DNA of 21,318 nt from an uncultured Clostridia bacterium (GTDB lineage: Bacteria; Bacillota; Clostridia; Oscillospirales; Ruminococcaceae), in assembly GCA_946056455.1 (NCBI GenBank), contig CAMGJS010000002.1:1-21318 (forward strand), given 5' to 3'. Under the pieces are notes generated by a model, which was given only the letters and a program-made list of their open reading frames with translations, was not told the DNA's origin and made no database searches. The position numbers and the translations under genes were made by a program. Positions 12,995 to 21,318 of the stretch are shown piece after piece. Position 1 is the stretch's first letter. The number at the start of each line of letters is the position of its first letter.

Positions 12995-13636
12995 TTACTT
13001 GGAGTACAATTCGACGATGAGCTGTTCTTCAACCTCGATGTCGATTTCTTCTCTGTTAGCAAGGCGTGAAACCTTTGCCGAAAGAGCGTCCTTATTGTAT
13101 TCAAGCCACATAGGAATAGGTCTTGCGTCGTTCGCTTCAACTATTGCCTTCATGCTGTCTGTTGCCTTGCTCTTGTCGCAGATAGCAACTGTGTCACCTG
13201 CTTTGACAAGGTATGAAGGAATGTTTACCTTTCTGCCGTTTACTGTGAAATGACCGTGAACAACAAGCTGTCTTGCCTGTGCTCTTGAAGCGGCAAAGCC
13301 GAGTCTGTAAACGATATTGTCAAGGCGTGATTCAAGGATTACGAGAAGGTTTTCGCCGGCCTTACCCTGCATCTTTTCAGCCATTTCAAAGTAGTGATGG
13401 AACTGGCCTTCGAGAACGCCGTAGTACTTCTTTGTCATCTGCTTTGCACGAAGCTGCATTCCGTATTCGGACATCTTCTTGCGTGACTGACCATGCTGTC
13501 CGGGAGCGCCCTTTCTCTTTTCCTTATTTCTTTCGTCTATAGCACACTTGTCTGAGTAGCAGCGATCGCCCTTGAGGAAAAGCTTCTTACCCTCGCGGCG
13601 GCACTGTCTGCAAACTGCACCGGTATATCTTGCCAT
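12995..13636 (-). CDS. rpsD: 30S ribosomal protein S4
   Basis: S4 is a primary 16S rRNA binder that nucleates 30S assembly. This is the zinc-bearing form: C9-X2-C12 and C26-X4-C31 are intact, unlike the cysteine-free S4 of B. subtilis. The RNA-binding S4 domain (about 103-170) contains [18 protein letters not shown]. At 213 aa it carries a short charged insertion (ERNKEKRKG) before the APGQHG motif. The ATG follows AGGAGGTG by 11 bases. It is the fourth gene of the alpha cluster. In E. coli S4 represses its own operon; here only the structured rpoA leader downstream hints at such control. Confidence 0.97.
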   Translation of the reverse strand: MARYTGAVCRQCRREGKKLFLKGDRCYSDKCAIDERNKEKRKGAPGQHGQSRKKMSEYGMQLRAKQMTKKYYGVLEGQFHHYFEMAEKMQGKAGENLLVILESRLDNIVYRLGFAASRAQARQLVVHGHFTVNGRKVNIPSYLVKAGDTVAICDKSKATDSMKAIVEANDARPIPMWLEYNKDALSAKVSRLANREEIDIEVEEQLIVELYSK

Positions 13637-13657
13637 TTATTATTACACCTCCTGATA

Positions 13658-14062
13658 TTAGACGCGTCTTCTCTTGGGAGGACGGCATCCGTTGTGGGGA
13701 ATAGGGGTTACATCCTTGATAAGACGAACTTCGAGTCCGACTGTCTGCAATGCTCTGATTGCGGCTTCACGACCTGCTCCGGGGCCCTTAACATAAACTT
13801 CAACATTTTTAAGGCCGTGTTCCATAGCTGCCTTAGCTGCAACTTCTGCTGCTGTCTGAGCTGCAAAAGGAGTAGACTTCTTTGAGCCTCTGAAACCGAG
13901 TCCGCCTGCCGATGCCCATGAGATTGCGTTACCCTGAGTGTCGGTGATTGTTACGATTGTGTTATTGAAGGTAGACTGGATATGAACAGCGCCGTTTTCA
14001 ATGTTCTTTCTTTCACGGCGGCGTCTGACAGTAGCCTTCTTACCCTTAGTTACCTGTGCCAT
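13658..14062 (-). CDS. rpsK: 30S ribosomal protein S11
   Basis: S11 lies on the 30S platform and helps shape the site where mRNA and tRNA meet. The 134-aa sequence has a basic N-terminus ([14 protein letters not shown]), the conserved [12 protein letters not shown] and [13 protein letters not shown] motifs, and the [15 protein letters not shown] tail typical of the family. It lies 14 bases after rpsM and 21 bases before rpsD, inside the alpha cluster. Confidence 0.98.
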   Translation of the reverse strand: MAQVTKGKKATVRRRRERKNIENGAVHIQSTFNNTIVTITDTQGNAISWASAGGLGFRGSKKSTPFAAQTAAEVAAKAAMEHGLKNVEVYVKGPGAGREAAIRALQTVGLEVRLIKDVTPIPHNGCRPPKRRRV

Positions 14063-14076
14063 TGTTCATTCCCTCC

Positions 14077-14445
14077 TTACTTCTTCTTGTTAGCGATTGT
14101 CTTTACAGGGCCCTTGCGGGTTCTTGCGTTTGTCTTTGTTCTCTGTCCTCTTACGGGGAGACCCTTGCGGTGACGAACGCCTCTGTAACAGCCGATTTCA
14201 ACAAGTCTTTTGATGTTGAGAGCAACTTCACGACGAAGGTCGCCTTCAACAGTATAGTTCTTTTCGATTTCTTCACGCAGTTTGGCAAAATCGTCTTCTG
14301 TGAGGTCTCTTACTCTTGTGTCGGGATTTATACCTGTTGCTGCGATGATGTTTTCAGCAGATTTGCGACCGATGCCGTAGATATATGTGAGGCCGATTTC
14401 GACTCTCTTATCCTTGGGCATGTCTATACCAGCAATTCTTGCCAT
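14077..14445 (-). CDS. rpsM: 30S ribosomal protein S13
   Basis: S13 forms part of the 30S head and contacts the P-site tRNA and the 50S subunit. The 122-aa product starts with the standard MARIAGID, has the helix-hairpin-helix stretch [14 protein letters not shown], the [19 protein letters not shown] core and a basic tail. GGAGGTG precedes the ATG. It follows rpmJ by 32 bases and opens the alpha cluster in the order rpsM-rpsK-rpsD-rpoA-rplQ. Confidence 0.98.
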   Translation of the reverse strand: MARIAGIDMPKDKRVEIGLTYIYGIGRKSAENIIAATGINPDTRVRDLTEDDFAKLREEIEKNYTVEGDLRREVALNIKRLVEIGCYRGVRHRKGLPVRGQRTKTNARTRKGPVKTIANKKK

Positions 14446-14477
14446 TTTTAGCTACACCTCCAAATTTTAGGTCTTAA

Positions 14478-14724
<247 letters not shown>

Positions 14725-14943
14725 TTACTTCGCTCTCCAAGTAATCCTGCCCTTTGACAAATCGTAAGGCGACATTTCAACTGTTACCTTATCTCCGGGA
14801 ACTATACGGATATAGTTCATACGGAGTTTGCCTGAAACATGGGCAAGTATCTTGTGACCGTTTGACAGCTCGACCTGAAACATTGCGTTGGGCAAAGCTT
14901 CAAGAACGGTTCCTTCAATCTCGATTACGTCTTCCTTAGACAT
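14725..14943 (-). CDS. infA: Translation initiation factor IF-1
   Basis: IF-1 is a single OB-fold (S1-like) protein that occupies the 30S A site during initiation. The 72 residues are the family's standard length, with the opening [19 protein letters not shown], the central [18 protein letters not shown] and the [11 protein letters not shown] motif. It lies 23 bases after the KOW gene and 133 bases before rpmJ. The larger downstream gap suggests that infA and the alpha genes can be expressed partly independently. Confidence 0.98.
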   Translation of the reverse strand: MSKEDVIEIEGTVLEALPNAMFQVELSNGHKILAHVSGKLRMNYIRIVPGDKVTVEMSPYDLSKGRITWRAK

Positions 14944-14966
14944 ATTTACCTCCCCAAATTGAGTGG

Positions 14967-15221
14967 TTACGGCAGGCTCGCTTTTATTTTGTTGAGAGCC
15001 TTTCTGAGCTTTTTGTCTGTTAATTCGTTATCGTCAAGAGAAATGTCAAGAGTTTCTAAGTGTTTAAGGCTTTTCTTTTTCGGGTTATCCGATTTTCTCC
15101 TCTTGCCGTCTGCGATGTAAGCAAAGCCGTTTTCGCAGTAAAGCACGGCGAAAAGTCCGCCTTTTTCTCCTCCTGCTAATGCCCTGACGATTTTTCCTCT
15201 GGCAAACATAATATTACTCAA
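14967..15221 (-). CDS. KOW-domain RNA-binding protein (ribosomal L14e-like)
   Basis: The 84-aa product has an N-terminal KOW-like beta segment (about 6-36, [21 protein letters not shown]), a [21 protein letters not shown] basic stretch and a charged C-terminal helix. It resembles the small KOW proteins (COG2163, archaeal/eukaryotic L14e/L6e/L27e-like) found between map and infA in many Clostridia; their role is not established but a link to ribosome or translation is likely. The start is a TTG at 15221 that overlaps the map stop as TTGA, with AAAGG four bases upstream; an ATG at 15209 is an alternative without a good ribosome binding site. Both encode the same domain. Confidence 0.8.
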   Translation of the reverse strand: MSNIMFARGKIVRALAGGEKGGLFAVLYCENGFAYIADGKRRKSDNPKKKSLKHLETLDISLDDNELTDKKLRKALNKIKASLP

Positions 15222-15967
15222 TCGACCTTTGTGAGCAGGATAGGCTTATCGCTTGTTATTGCGACGGTGTGTTCAAAGTGCGCCGAATATGAACCGCTCT
15301 TTGTGACAACTGTCCAGTCGTTGCCGAGAACTCTTACGCCGTCGCCTTTTAAATTTATCATAGGCTCTATGGCGATTACCATTCCCGGAACAAGCCGAGG
15401 TCCGTGACCTGCCTTGCCGTAGTTTGGAACTTCGGGCTCTTCGTGGAGCTTTTTGCCCACTCCGTGACCGATATATTCCTTGACTACTCCAAAGCCGAAT
15501 TTTCTCACATGCTCTTCTATTGCCGAGGAAATATCTCCGATACGGTTACCTGCAACGGCTTTTTCTATCCCTTTGTAAAGGCTTTCTTCGGTTATCCTCA
15601 TAAGCTCTTCATTTTCGGGGGATATTTTGCCCACCGCAAAGGTCCTTGCGCTGTCGCCGTGAAAACCGCCGATATACGCTCCGACATCGATGCTAACAAT
15701 GTCGCCCTCGCGGATTTTTCTCTTGCCCGGTATTCCGTGGATAACTTCCTCGTTGACTGAAATGCAGGCGCTTGCGGGAAATCCGCCGTAACCGAGAAAG
15801 CTCGGCGTAGCTCCCTGACTTACTATATAGTCGTGAATTATGGTGTCAAGCTCTTTTGTGGTCATTCCCGCGCAGAGCTTTTCTCCTGCGAGCTTTAAAG
15901 CCTCGCCCGTAATTCTGCCTGCAATTTTCATTTTTGCAATATCCGAAGCGGATTTGATGTTAATCAT
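15218..15967 (-). CDS. map: Methionine aminopeptidase, type I
   Basis: Map removes the N-terminal methionine from new proteins after deformylation. The five metal ligands are visible: Asp94, Asp105, His168, Glu201 and Glu232, with the substrate-binding His77 in VIHGIP. The 249 aa make a type Ia enzyme without N-terminal extension or insert. It begins one base after the adk stop codon, so its ribosome binding site (GAGG) lies inside the end of adk. Its stop overlaps the start of the KOW gene. Placement of adk-map between secY and infA is the usual Firmicute arrangement. Confidence 0.98.
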   Translation of the reverse strand: MINIKSASDIAKMKIAGRITGEALKLAGEKLCAGMTTKELDTIIHDYIVSQGATPSFLGYGGFPASACISVNEEVIHGIPGKRKIREGDIVSIDVGAYIGGFHGDSARTFAVGKISPENEELMRITEESLYKGIEKAVAGNRIGDISSAIEEHVRKFGFGVVKEYIGHGVGKKLHEEPEVPNYGKAGHGPRLVPGMVIAIEPMINLKGDGVRVLGNDWTVVTKSGSYSAHFEHTVAITSDKPILLTKVD

Positions 15968-15968
15968 T

Positions 15969-16598
15969 TTATTTCAAAGCCTCTAATACAAGAGCGGATG
16001 TTTCCTCAACGGTGTCCTTTCCGTGAACCGTTGTGAGAAGTCCCTTTGCGGCATAAAAGTCCTTTAAGGGAGCTGTCTGCTCGTGATAGGTTTTAAGCCT
16101 TGAAAGAACAGTTTCGGGAGCGTCGTCCTTTCTCTGAACGGTCTTGCCGCCGCACTTGTCGCAAACGCCTTCAACCTTTGTGGGTTTGAATTCGATGTGA
16201 TAAGAGTTGCCGCAGTCTTCGCAGACTCTTCTTCCCGAAAGGCGCTGAGTGATTGTTTCGTCCTCAACGGCGATTTCAAGAACCTTGTCTATCTTTACTC
16301 CCATTTTGTCGAGTGCTTCTGCCTGGGGAACGGTTCTTGGAAATCCGTCAAGGATAAAACCGCCCTTGCAGTCGTCCTCGGCAATTCTGTCTTTAAGAAT
16401 ACCGATTACAACCTCATCGGGAACGAGTGCGCCGCTGTCCATAAAGGACTTTGCTTCAAGACCGCTTTTTGTGCCGTTCTTGACAGCCTCACGGAGCATA
16501 TTGCCCGTTGAGATTGCGGGGATTTTAAGATTGTCGCAAATTACTTCTGCCTGTGTGCCTTTCCCTGCGCCGGGAGCTCCGAGAAGAATTAAATTCAT
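15969..16598 (-). CDS. adk: Adenylate kinase, zinc-type
   Basis: Adk interconverts ATP + AMP and two ADP. The P-loop GAPGAGKGT is at 7-15, the AMP-binding stretch STGNMLREAV at 30-39, and DGFPRTVPQA at 84-93. The LID domain is the long form and has a four-cysteine zinc site: Cys126, Cys129, Cys146 and Cys149. The length of 209 aa is normal. The ATG has GGAGGTTGA upstream. It lies 17 bases after secY and one base before map. Confidence 0.98.
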   Translation of the reverse strand: MNLILLGAPGAGKGTQAEVICDNLKIPAISTGNMLREAVKNGTKSGLEAKSFMDSGALVPDEVVIGILKDRIAEDDCKGGFILDGFPRTVPQAEALDKMGVKIDKVLEIAVEDETITQRLSGRRVCEDCGNSYHIEFKPTKVEGVCDKCGGKTVQRKDDAPETVLSRLKTYHEQTAPLKDFYAAKGLLTTVHGKDTVEETSALVLEALK

Positions 16599-16615
16599 AA
16601 TTTCAACCTCCAGCG

Positions 16616-17950
16616 TTATTCAAGAAATCCCTTATGATGACGCATCATCAGCTGAGATTCAAGTGTGCGGACTGTTTCAAGGGCAACGCTTACGATGATG
16701 AGGATTGATGTTCCTCCCATTGCGATGTTAACATTGGGAACTTTCATTGCCGCAAGAACATTCTGTGTGATGATAGGGAATATTGCTATAAGTCCTAAGA
16801 ATATCGCTCCCACAAGAGTAATGTGTGAAAGCACTCTGCTGATATAATCAGATGTAGGCTTTCCTGGGCGAATTCCGGGGATACCGCCGTTGTTCTGTCT
16901 TAAATTGTTTGCTATTTCAACGGGGTTGAATGTCATAGAAACATAGAAGTAGTTAAATCCTATGATGAGCAGGAAGTAAATTACCGCATAGCCTATGCTG
17001 TTCGAGTTGAAGAACTTCAAAAATCCGATATAAAAACTCTGAAGTCCTGTCATATTTGCCTGGTCAATCTTTGCAGGGTCGAAGATAAGCTGTAATGTCT
17101 GGGGGATACTCATAAACGCCATTGCAAAGATGATAGGCATAACGCCCGTTGCTGCAACCTTTATCGGAATATGAGTGCTTTGTCCGCCGTACTGCTTTCT
17201 GCCCACAACTCTTTTAGCATACTGGATAGGAATTCTTCTTTCGGATTCGTTCATAAACACGATAAAACCTATCATAAGAACGAATACAATAACTATTGCA
17301 AGCGAAAGGAAGATATACTTCATATCGGTCTGAACAAGGGTGATAAGCTTTTTTAATCCCGAAGGTCCTCTTGCGATGATACCTGCAAAAAGTATCATTG
17401 AGATACCGTTGCCGATACCGTACTCGTTAATCTGGTTACCGAGCCATACGACAATCGAGGCACCTGCAACAAAGCAGGATACGATAACAAATGCCGCAAA
17501 AACGCCCATTCCGCCGACGGTATATTCAACCGCGCCCGAGTTACGCATTATGACATAATAACCGAAGCCCTGAAGAGCGGCTATCGCCACTCCCGTAATA
17601 TCGGTTATCTTCTGGATAAGCTTTCTTCCCGATTCGCCTTCCTTCTGAAGTCTTTCAAGAGGAGGGAGAGCGTATGTCAGAAGCTGAATGATGATTTGTG
17701 CGTTGATGATAGGTGTGATAGACAGAGCGAAGATTGTCGCATTCGCCAGAGCGCCACCCGAAAGAATATCCATATAGCTCAGGATGGAGCCGTCGTTGCT
17801 TTCAAGTATTGATTTAAGCACCGTAGCGTCAAGAAAAGGAACGGGAACAAATACTGCGCCTATTCTGTATATCACTATTACAAAGAGGGTGAAAAGAAGT
17901 TTTTTTCTGAGGTCTTCATTCTTCCAAGCGTTTCTGAAGGTTTCAAACAC
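16616..17950 (-). CDS. secY: Protein translocase subunit SecY
   Basis: SecY is the channel of the Sec translocon in the cytoplasmic membrane. The 444 residues contain about ten hydrophobic helices. The N-terminus MFETFRNAWKNEDLRKK leads into the first helix with the family's FPVPF-like plug-side sequence (VFVPVPFLD), and the NEYGIGNGIS segment lies between helices 4 and 5. The cytoplasmic loop RRIPIQYAKRVVG and the IRPGKPTSDYISRVL region, both typical of SecY, are present. The start codon is GTG at 17950, one base after the rplO stop, and GAGGTGA lies within the last rplO codons. It is followed by adk. Confidence 0.98.
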   Translation of the reverse strand: MFETFRNAWKNEDLRKKLLFTLFVIVIYRIGAVFVPVPFLDATVLKSILESNDGSILSYMDILSGGALANATIFALSITPIINAQIIIQLLTYALPPLERLQKEGESGRKLIQKITDITGVAIAALQGFGYYVIMRNSGAVEYTVGGMGVFAAFVIVSCFVAGASIVVWLGNQINEYGIGNGISMILFAGIIARGPSGLKKLITLVQTDMKYIFLSLAIVIVFVLMIGFIVFMNESERRIPIQYAKRVVGRKQYGGQSTHIPIKVAATGVMPIIFAMAFMSIPQTLQLIFDPAKIDQANMTGLQSFYIGFLKFFNSNSIGYAVIYFLLIIGFNYFYVSMTFNPVEIANNLRQNNGGIPGIRPGKPTSDYISRVLSHITLVGAIFLGLIAIFPIITQNVLAAMKVPNVNIAMGGTSILIIVSVALETVRTLESQLMMRHHKGFLE

Positions 17951-17951
17951 G

Positions 17952-18392
17952 CTATATCACCTCGACCTTCCCGCCTGCTTTTTCAATCTTTTCCTTTGCG
18001 GATTCTGTGAACTTTGCAGCCTTTACGGTAAGGTTCTTTGTGAGATTTCCGTTTCCAAGAATTTTTACTCCGTCATTTTCCTTCTTGATGATACCTGCTG
18101 CGATAAGGAGCTCTGTATCAACTACTGTGCCTTCCTTGAACTTTTCAAGAGAAGAAACATTTACTGTTGAGTAAGTCTTGGCGAAAATGTTGTTGAATCC
18201 TCTCTTAGGGATTCTTCTTGCCATAGGCATCTGGCCGCCTTCAAAGCCTGCTCTGAGTGAGCAGCCTGAACGAGCCTTCTGTCCCTTATGACCTTTACCT
18301 GCTGTTTTTCCGTTGCCCGAACCGTGTCCGCGGCCTTTACGGAAGGAGTCCTTGCTTGCTCCCTGTGCAGGGGAGAGTTCATATAATTTCAT
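17952..18392 (-). CDS. rplO: 50S ribosomal protein L15
   Basis: L15 binds 23S rRNA late in 50S assembly. The 146-aa sequence has the glycine/lysine-rich N-terminal extension ([24 protein letters not shown] region, about 21-44), the [17 protein letters not shown] core and a compact C-terminal domain rich in Lys/Ala. GGGAGGTG precedes the ATG at 18392; another ATG five bases upstream is out of frame and closes at once. It ends one base before secY, so the two genes are probably translationally coupled. Confidence 0.97.
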   Translation of the reverse strand: MKLYELSPAQGASKDSFRKGRGHGSGNGKTAGKGHKGQKARSGCSLRAGFEGGQMPMARRIPKRGFNNIFAKTYSTVNVSSLEKFKEGTVVDTELLIAAGIIKKENDGVKILGNGNLTKNLTVKAAKFTESAKEKIEKAGGKVEVI

Positions 18393-18410
18393 TGCATTGC
18401 ACCTCCCAGC

Positions 18411-18578
18411 TTATTCTACTACTTCAACAAGATGTGAAATCTTTGCGATTTTACCCTTGGTCTGAGGGTTATCAGGCTGTTCAACAACCTGACCTACTTT
18501 TTTAAGACCCAAAGCGTGAGCTGTTGCAATCTGCTTTTCAAGTCTGCCGTTAAGGCTTTTTACGAGCTTTATTTTCAT
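18411..18578 (-). CDS. rpmD: 50S ribosomal protein L30
   Basis: This 55-aa gene fills the gap between rpsE and rplO. The product starts MKIKLVKSLNGRLEKQIATA, continues with ALGLKKVGQVVEQPDNPQ and ends ISHLVEVVE, matching L30. The AAGGGGG ribosome binding site directly follows the rpsE stop codon. It is easily overlooked because of its length. L30 is on the 50S surface and is absent from some bacteria; here it is intact. Confidence 0.96.
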   Translation of the reverse strand: MKIKLVKSLNGRLEKQIATAHALGLKKVGQVVEQPDNPQTKGKIAKISHLVEVVE

Positions 18579-18593
18579 ATTGCTTAAGCCCCC

Positions 18594-19094
18594 TTATCCT
18601 AAAATTTCTTTAACGGTCTTTCCGCGCTTTGCGGCAACTTCCTTAGCGGAAGTGCATGATGCAAGACCCTGAATTGTTGCTCTTACAACATTGCAAGCGT
18701 TGTTTGAACGAAGTGATTTTGTTCTGATGTCCTTGATACCTGCAACTTCAACTACTGCACGGACAGGACCGCCTGCGATAACACCGGTACCGGGAGCAGC
18801 GGGCTTCATAAGAACTCTGCCTGCTCCGAATTCACCGATAACCTCGTGAGGAATTGTTGTGCCCTTGAGAGAAATCTTTACAAGGTTCTTCTTTGCGTCG
18901 TCAATTCCCTTGCGGATAGCGTCGGGAACTTCTCCCGATTTGCCGAGACCGAAACCAACTGTTCCGTTTCCGTCTCCAACGACAACTAAAGCTGCAAACT
19001 TGAATATGCGTCCGCCCTTAACTGTCTTTGATACTCTGTTAATGCAGACTACTCTTTCAGTAAGCTCAAGCTTTGATGCATCTATATTAGCCAA
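18594..19094 (-). CDS. rpsE: 30S ribosomal protein S5
   Basis: S5 helps maintain decoding accuracy at the 30S body-head junction. The 166 residues contain the N-terminal double-stranded-RNA-binding-like S5 domain (about 11-75, [18 protein letters not shown]) and the C-terminal domain with [17 protein letters not shown] and the [13 protein letters not shown] motif. The start codon appears to be TTG at 19094, eight bases after AAGGAGGT; an ATG nearer that site is out of frame and closes after four codons. A TTG start on a ribosomal gene is uncommon and worth noting. Confidence 0.96.
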   Translation of the reverse strand: MANIDASKLELTERVVCINRVSKTVKGGRIFKFAALVVVGDGNGTVGFGLGKSGEVPDAIRKGIDDAKKNLVKISLKGTTIPHEVIGEFGAGRVLMKPAAPGTGVIAGGPVRAVVEVAGIKDIRTKSLRSNNACNVVRATIQGLASCTSAKEVAAKRGKTVKEILG

Positions 19095-19111
19095 AAGTCA
19101 TTACCTCCTTA

Positions 19112-19471
19112 TTAGAAATTGAGTCCGCTCTCGCGAGCGCCTTCAGCCAGTTCCTTAACTCTTCCGTGATAAAGGTAACCGCCTCTGTCGAATACAACAT
19201 CGGTAATTCCCTTTTCTGCGGCAGCCTTTGCGATGAGCTGACCAACCTTGCGAGCGCCTTCGCAGTTTCCGCCGTCGCCGTCAAAACCTTTAACGAGGCT
19301 TGATGCAGAGGCGAGTGTTACTCCGTTAACATCGTCTATAATTTGTGCATAGATATGCTTTGTGGAGCGAAATACATTAAGACGAGGACATTCGGGAGTT
19401 CCTGAGATTTTTGCGCGAACTCTCTTGTGTCTCTGAATTCTTGCTTTTTTAGTGTCAGGCTTTTTAACCAT
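19112..19471 (-). CDS. rplR: 50S ribosomal protein L18
   Basis: L18 helps bring 5S rRNA into the large subunit together with L5 and L25. The 119-aa sequence has a basic N-terminus ([18 protein letters not shown]), the [18 protein letters not shown] motif, and the [22 protein letters not shown] segment ending in GLNF, all standard for L18. It lies 18 bases after rplF and 17 before rpsE. Confidence 0.98.
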   Translation of the reverse strand: MVKKPDTKKARIQRHKRVRAKISGTPECPRLNVFRSTKHIYAQIIDDVNGVTLASASSLVKGFDGDGGNCEGARKVGQLIAKAAAEKGITDVVFDRGGYLYHGRVKELAEGARESGLNF

Positions 19472-19489
19472 TTGAATTCACTCCCTTTC

Positions 19490-20035
19490 TTACTTCTTGC
19501 CCTTGCCGGCTTTACCTTCTTTGCGGATAATTCTTTCGCCCTGATAGCGGATACCCTTGCCCTTGTAAGGCTCGGGAGGACGCTTTTCGCGAATTTCAGC
19601 CGCAAACTGTCCAACCTTTTCTTTATCGATGCCGTTTACAACGATAAGGTTTGCGTTGGGAACATCAATTGTAATGCCGTCGATTTCGGGCATGATAACC
19701 TGGTGTGAGAAACCGAGGTTCATAACAAGGTTCTTACCCTGCTTTGCAACACGGTAACCTACTCCTTCAACTTCAAGTGTCTTTGAGTAGCCTGTTGTAA
19801 CACCTGTTACCATATTATTGATGAGAGTTCTTGTAAGACCATGGAGAGATTTTGTTTCCTTCTCTTCATCAGCACGCTTAACTGTAAGCTTGCCGTCTTC
19901 AAGAGCGATTGTCATTTTCTTGTTGAATTCTCTTGTGAGCGTACCCTTGGGGCCCTTAACGGTAACTGTTGTACCGTCAATCTTTACATCCACACCCGAA
20001 GGAACGCTGATTGCTGCATTTCCTATTCTTGACAT
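19490..20035 (-). CDS. rplF: 50S ribosomal protein L6
   Basis: L6 binds 23S rRNA near the factor-binding site. The 181 residues form the two repeated L6 domains (about 10-82 and 90-166). The start MSRIGNAAISVPSGVDV and the PEPYKGKGIRYQGERI motif near the C-terminus are characteristic. The C-terminus is a short basic tail (KEGKAGKGKK). It lies 17 bases after rpsH. Confidence 0.98.
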   Translation of the reverse strand: MSRIGNAAISVPSGVDVKIDGTTVTVKGPKGTLTREFNKKMTIALEDGKLTVKRADEEKETKSLHGLTRTLINNMVTGVTTGYSKTLEVEGVGYRVAKQGKNLVMNLGFSHQVIMPEIDGITIDVPNANLIVVNGIDKEKVGQFAAEIREKRPPEPYKGKGIRYQGERIIRKEGKAGKGKK

Positions 20036-20052
20036 AATTAGCGTCCTCCTTC

Positions 20053-20451
20053 TTACCAGATGAATGCAAGGATTTCTCCGCCGACATTAAGTTCGCGGGC
20101 TTTCTTGTCTGTCATTATTCCCTTTGAAGTAGAAACAATGGCGATTCCAAGTCCCTTCATAACCTTGGGCATATCCTCACAGCTTGAATATATTCTGAGT
20201 CCCGGCTTTGAAACTCTTCTGAGGCCTGTGATGACCTGAGATTTGTTTTCGCCGTACTTGAGGGTAATTCTGATTATACCCTGCTTTCCGTCTTCGATAA
20301 CCTGAAAGCCCTTGATATATCCTTCGTCGAGAAGAATCTGAGTGATGGCTTTCTTTATATTAGAAGCGGGAACATCAACTGTTGCATGCTTTGCAGAATT
20401 AGCGTTACGGATTCTTGTAAGTATATCTGCGATTGTATCTGTAATCTGCAT
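20053..20451 (-). CDS. rpsH: 30S ribosomal protein S8
   Basis: S8 binds helix 21 of 16S rRNA and is essential for 30S assembly. The 132-aa sequence has [14 protein letters not shown] at the start, the middle [24 protein letters not shown] segment and the [23 protein letters not shown]-terminal motif. In E. coli S8 also represses the spc operon by binding near rplE; no such site is evident here, but a 6-bp hairpin (20467-20485) lies just before its ribosome binding site. Confidence 0.98.
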   Translation of the reverse strand: MQITDTIADILTRIRNANSAKHATVDVPASNIKKAITQILLDEGYIKGFQVIEDGKQGIIRITLKYGENKSQVITGLRRVSKPGLRIYSSCEDMPKVMKGLGIAIVSTSKGIMTDKKARELNVGGEILAFIW

Positions 20452-20466
20452 GTTGCTAACCTCCTT

Positions 20467-20485
20467 CTAAACTATTTGCGTTTAG
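20467..20485 (-). other. Small hairpin in the rpsN-rpsH gap
   Basis: CTAAAC (20467-20472) and GTTTAG (20480-20485) form a 6-bp perfect stem with a 7-base loop in the 61-base gap before rpsH, immediately upstream of the AAGGAGG site. The gap is larger than the 15-18 bases usual in this cluster. No T-run follows, so it is not a terminator. Confidence 0.35.
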
Positions 20486-20512
20486 CTTGTTGTATTCTTT
20501 TACGGTAAATTC

Positions 20513-20698
20513 TTACCAGCTTGCCTTCTTTACTCCGGGGATCTGACCGTCATGAGCAAGTTCTCTGAAGCAGATACGGCAGATGCCGAACTTTCTGAGA
20601 TATGCGTGAGGTCTTCCGCAGATTTTGCATCTGTTGTATGCACGGGTAGAGAACTTAGGCTTAGCCTGCTGCTTTACCTTCATAGAAGTTTTAGCCAT
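20513..20698 (-). CDS. rpsN: 30S ribosomal protein S14, zinc (type Z) form
   Basis: S14 completes the 30S head. The 61-aa short form carries the zinc site C24-X2-C27 and C40-X2-C43, followed by [18 protein letters not shown], the standard type Z ending. The short, zinc-binding form is the usual Firmicute version encoded in the spc cluster, in contrast to the longer cysteine-free form used under zinc shortage. It lies 15 bases after rplE. Confidence 0.98.
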   Translation of the reverse strand: MAKTSMKVKQQAKPKFSTRAYNRCKICGRPHAYLRKFGICRICFRELAHDGQIPGVKKASW

Positions 20699-20713
20699 AA
20701 ATCGTTTCCTCCC

Positions 20714-21253
20714 TTAGTTTGCGAACGGAGCACCGAGGAGCTTTAAAAGTTCCTTTGCCTCTTCGTCTGTTTTTGCGGTTGTGATAAAGTTGATGTCCAT
20801 ACCACGAACCTTATCAATCTTATCGTATTCGATTTCGGGGAATATGAGCTGTTCCTTGATACCTGTCGAGTAGTTTCCTCTGCCGTCGAATGAGTTTCCG
20901 TTTATTCCACGGAAGTCACGAACACGGGGGAATGCTACATTGAAGAGTCTGTCAACAAACTCATACATTCTGTCACTTCTGAGTGTAACCTTAACACCGA
21001 TGGGCATACCCTCACGGAGCTTAAAGTTAGCGACTGATTTCTTAGCGCGGCAGATAACAGGCTTCTGACCTGTGATTGCTGCGATGTCAGACATTATAGC
21101 GTCGATTACCTTTGCGTTTTCCTTTGCTTCGCCTGCGCCGACATTGATAACAACCTTATCGAGCTTGGGAATCTGCATAACGCTCTTATAACCGAATTTC
21201 TTCATCATAGCGGGAGCTACTGTGCTGACATAGTATTCTTTTAATCTTGCCAT
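20714..21253 (-). CDS. rplE: 50S ribosomal protein L5
   Basis: L5 binds 5S rRNA and forms part of the bridge to the 30S head. The 179-aa sequence includes the [14 protein letters not shown] start region, the [23 protein letters not shown] motif, and [18 protein letters not shown]; the ending LLGAPFAN is normal for the family. AGGAGGAG precedes the ATG. It follows rplX by 17 bases. Confidence 0.98.
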   Translation of the reverse strand: MARLKEYYVSTVAPAMMKKFGYKSVMQIPKLDKVVINVGAGEAKENAKVIDAIMSDIAAITGQKPVICRAKKSVANFKLREGMPIGVKVTLRSDRMYEFVDRLFNVAFPRVRDFRGINGNSFDGRGNYSTGIKEQLIFPEIEYDKIDKVRGMDINFITTAKTDEEAKELLKLLGAPFAN

Positions 21254-21270
21254 TTGTATCTCCTCCTATA

Positions 21271-21318
21271 TTAATACTCTGCGCCGCACTTCTTGCAGCA
21301 TCTTGTCTTCTTGCCGTC
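21271..21318 (-). CDS. rplX: 50S ribosomal protein L24, C-terminal end (cut by window)
   Basis: Only the last 15 codons and the stop are inside the window: DGKKTRCCKKCGAEY. The DGKK-R-C-KKCG ending is characteristic of bacterial L24, and L24 is the expected gene before rplE. The rest of the gene lies beyond the right edge. Confidence 0.88.
   Translation of the reverse strand, partial: DGKKTRCCKKCGAEY

Overview
The window is a stretch of bacterial chromosome from a low-to-mid GC Gram-positive anaerobe, most likely a gut-type member of the Clostridia (Oscillospirales/Ruminococcaceae-like). This rests on the strong GGAGG-type ribosome binding sites, the Firmicute spc/alpha gene order with adk, map and a small KOW gene inside it, the B. 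subtilis-type PurF with Fe-S cysteines, and LL-diaminopimelate aminotransferase (dapL). The genus assignment is inference from gene content. There are no phage, transposon, CRISPR, tRNA or rRNA features.

Layout. All genes but one are on the minus strand, so they read right to left. Bases 21318 to 11553 hold the spc and alpha ribosomal clusters: rplX (3' end only), rplE, rpsN, rpsH, rplF, rplR, rpsE, rpmD, rplO, secY, adk, map, a KOW RNA-binding gene, infA, rpmJ, rpsM, rpsK, rpsD, rpoA and rplQ. An intrinsic terminator (11504-11541) closes this block. Two genes are short and easily missed: rpmD (55 aa) and rpmJ (37 aa).

A consensus sigma-A promoter (TTGACA, 17 bp, TATAAT; 11465-11493) then starts a second unit: guaA, pyrG, purF, carA, carB, dapF, dapL. 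The genes overlap or sit at most 28 bp apart, and the unit ends at a bidirectional terminator (484-515). Between the promoter and guaA is a second hairpin with a run of seven U (11403-11452), which looks like a transcription attenuator. The first five genes encode four glutamine-dependent amidotransferase enzymes: GMP synthetase, CTP synthase, PRPP amidotransferase and the two-subunit carbamoyl phosphate synthetase. The last two make meso-diaminopimelate for cell wall and lysine. The unit therefore joins purine entry, pyrimidine entry and the GMP/CTP end steps to peptidoglycan precursor supply.

The only plus-strand gene (76-468) encodes a small membrane protein with an N-terminal zinc ribbon. 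It is driven by a tandemly duplicated extended -10 promoter (12-50) and converges on dapL.

Most of the window is conserved housekeeping sequence. The parts that deserve a second look are regulatory: the guaA leader hairpin, the structured 111-bp leader between rpsD and rpoA, the 133-bp infA-rpmJ gap and the duplicated promoter at the left edge. No gap without a gene exceeds 300 bases.
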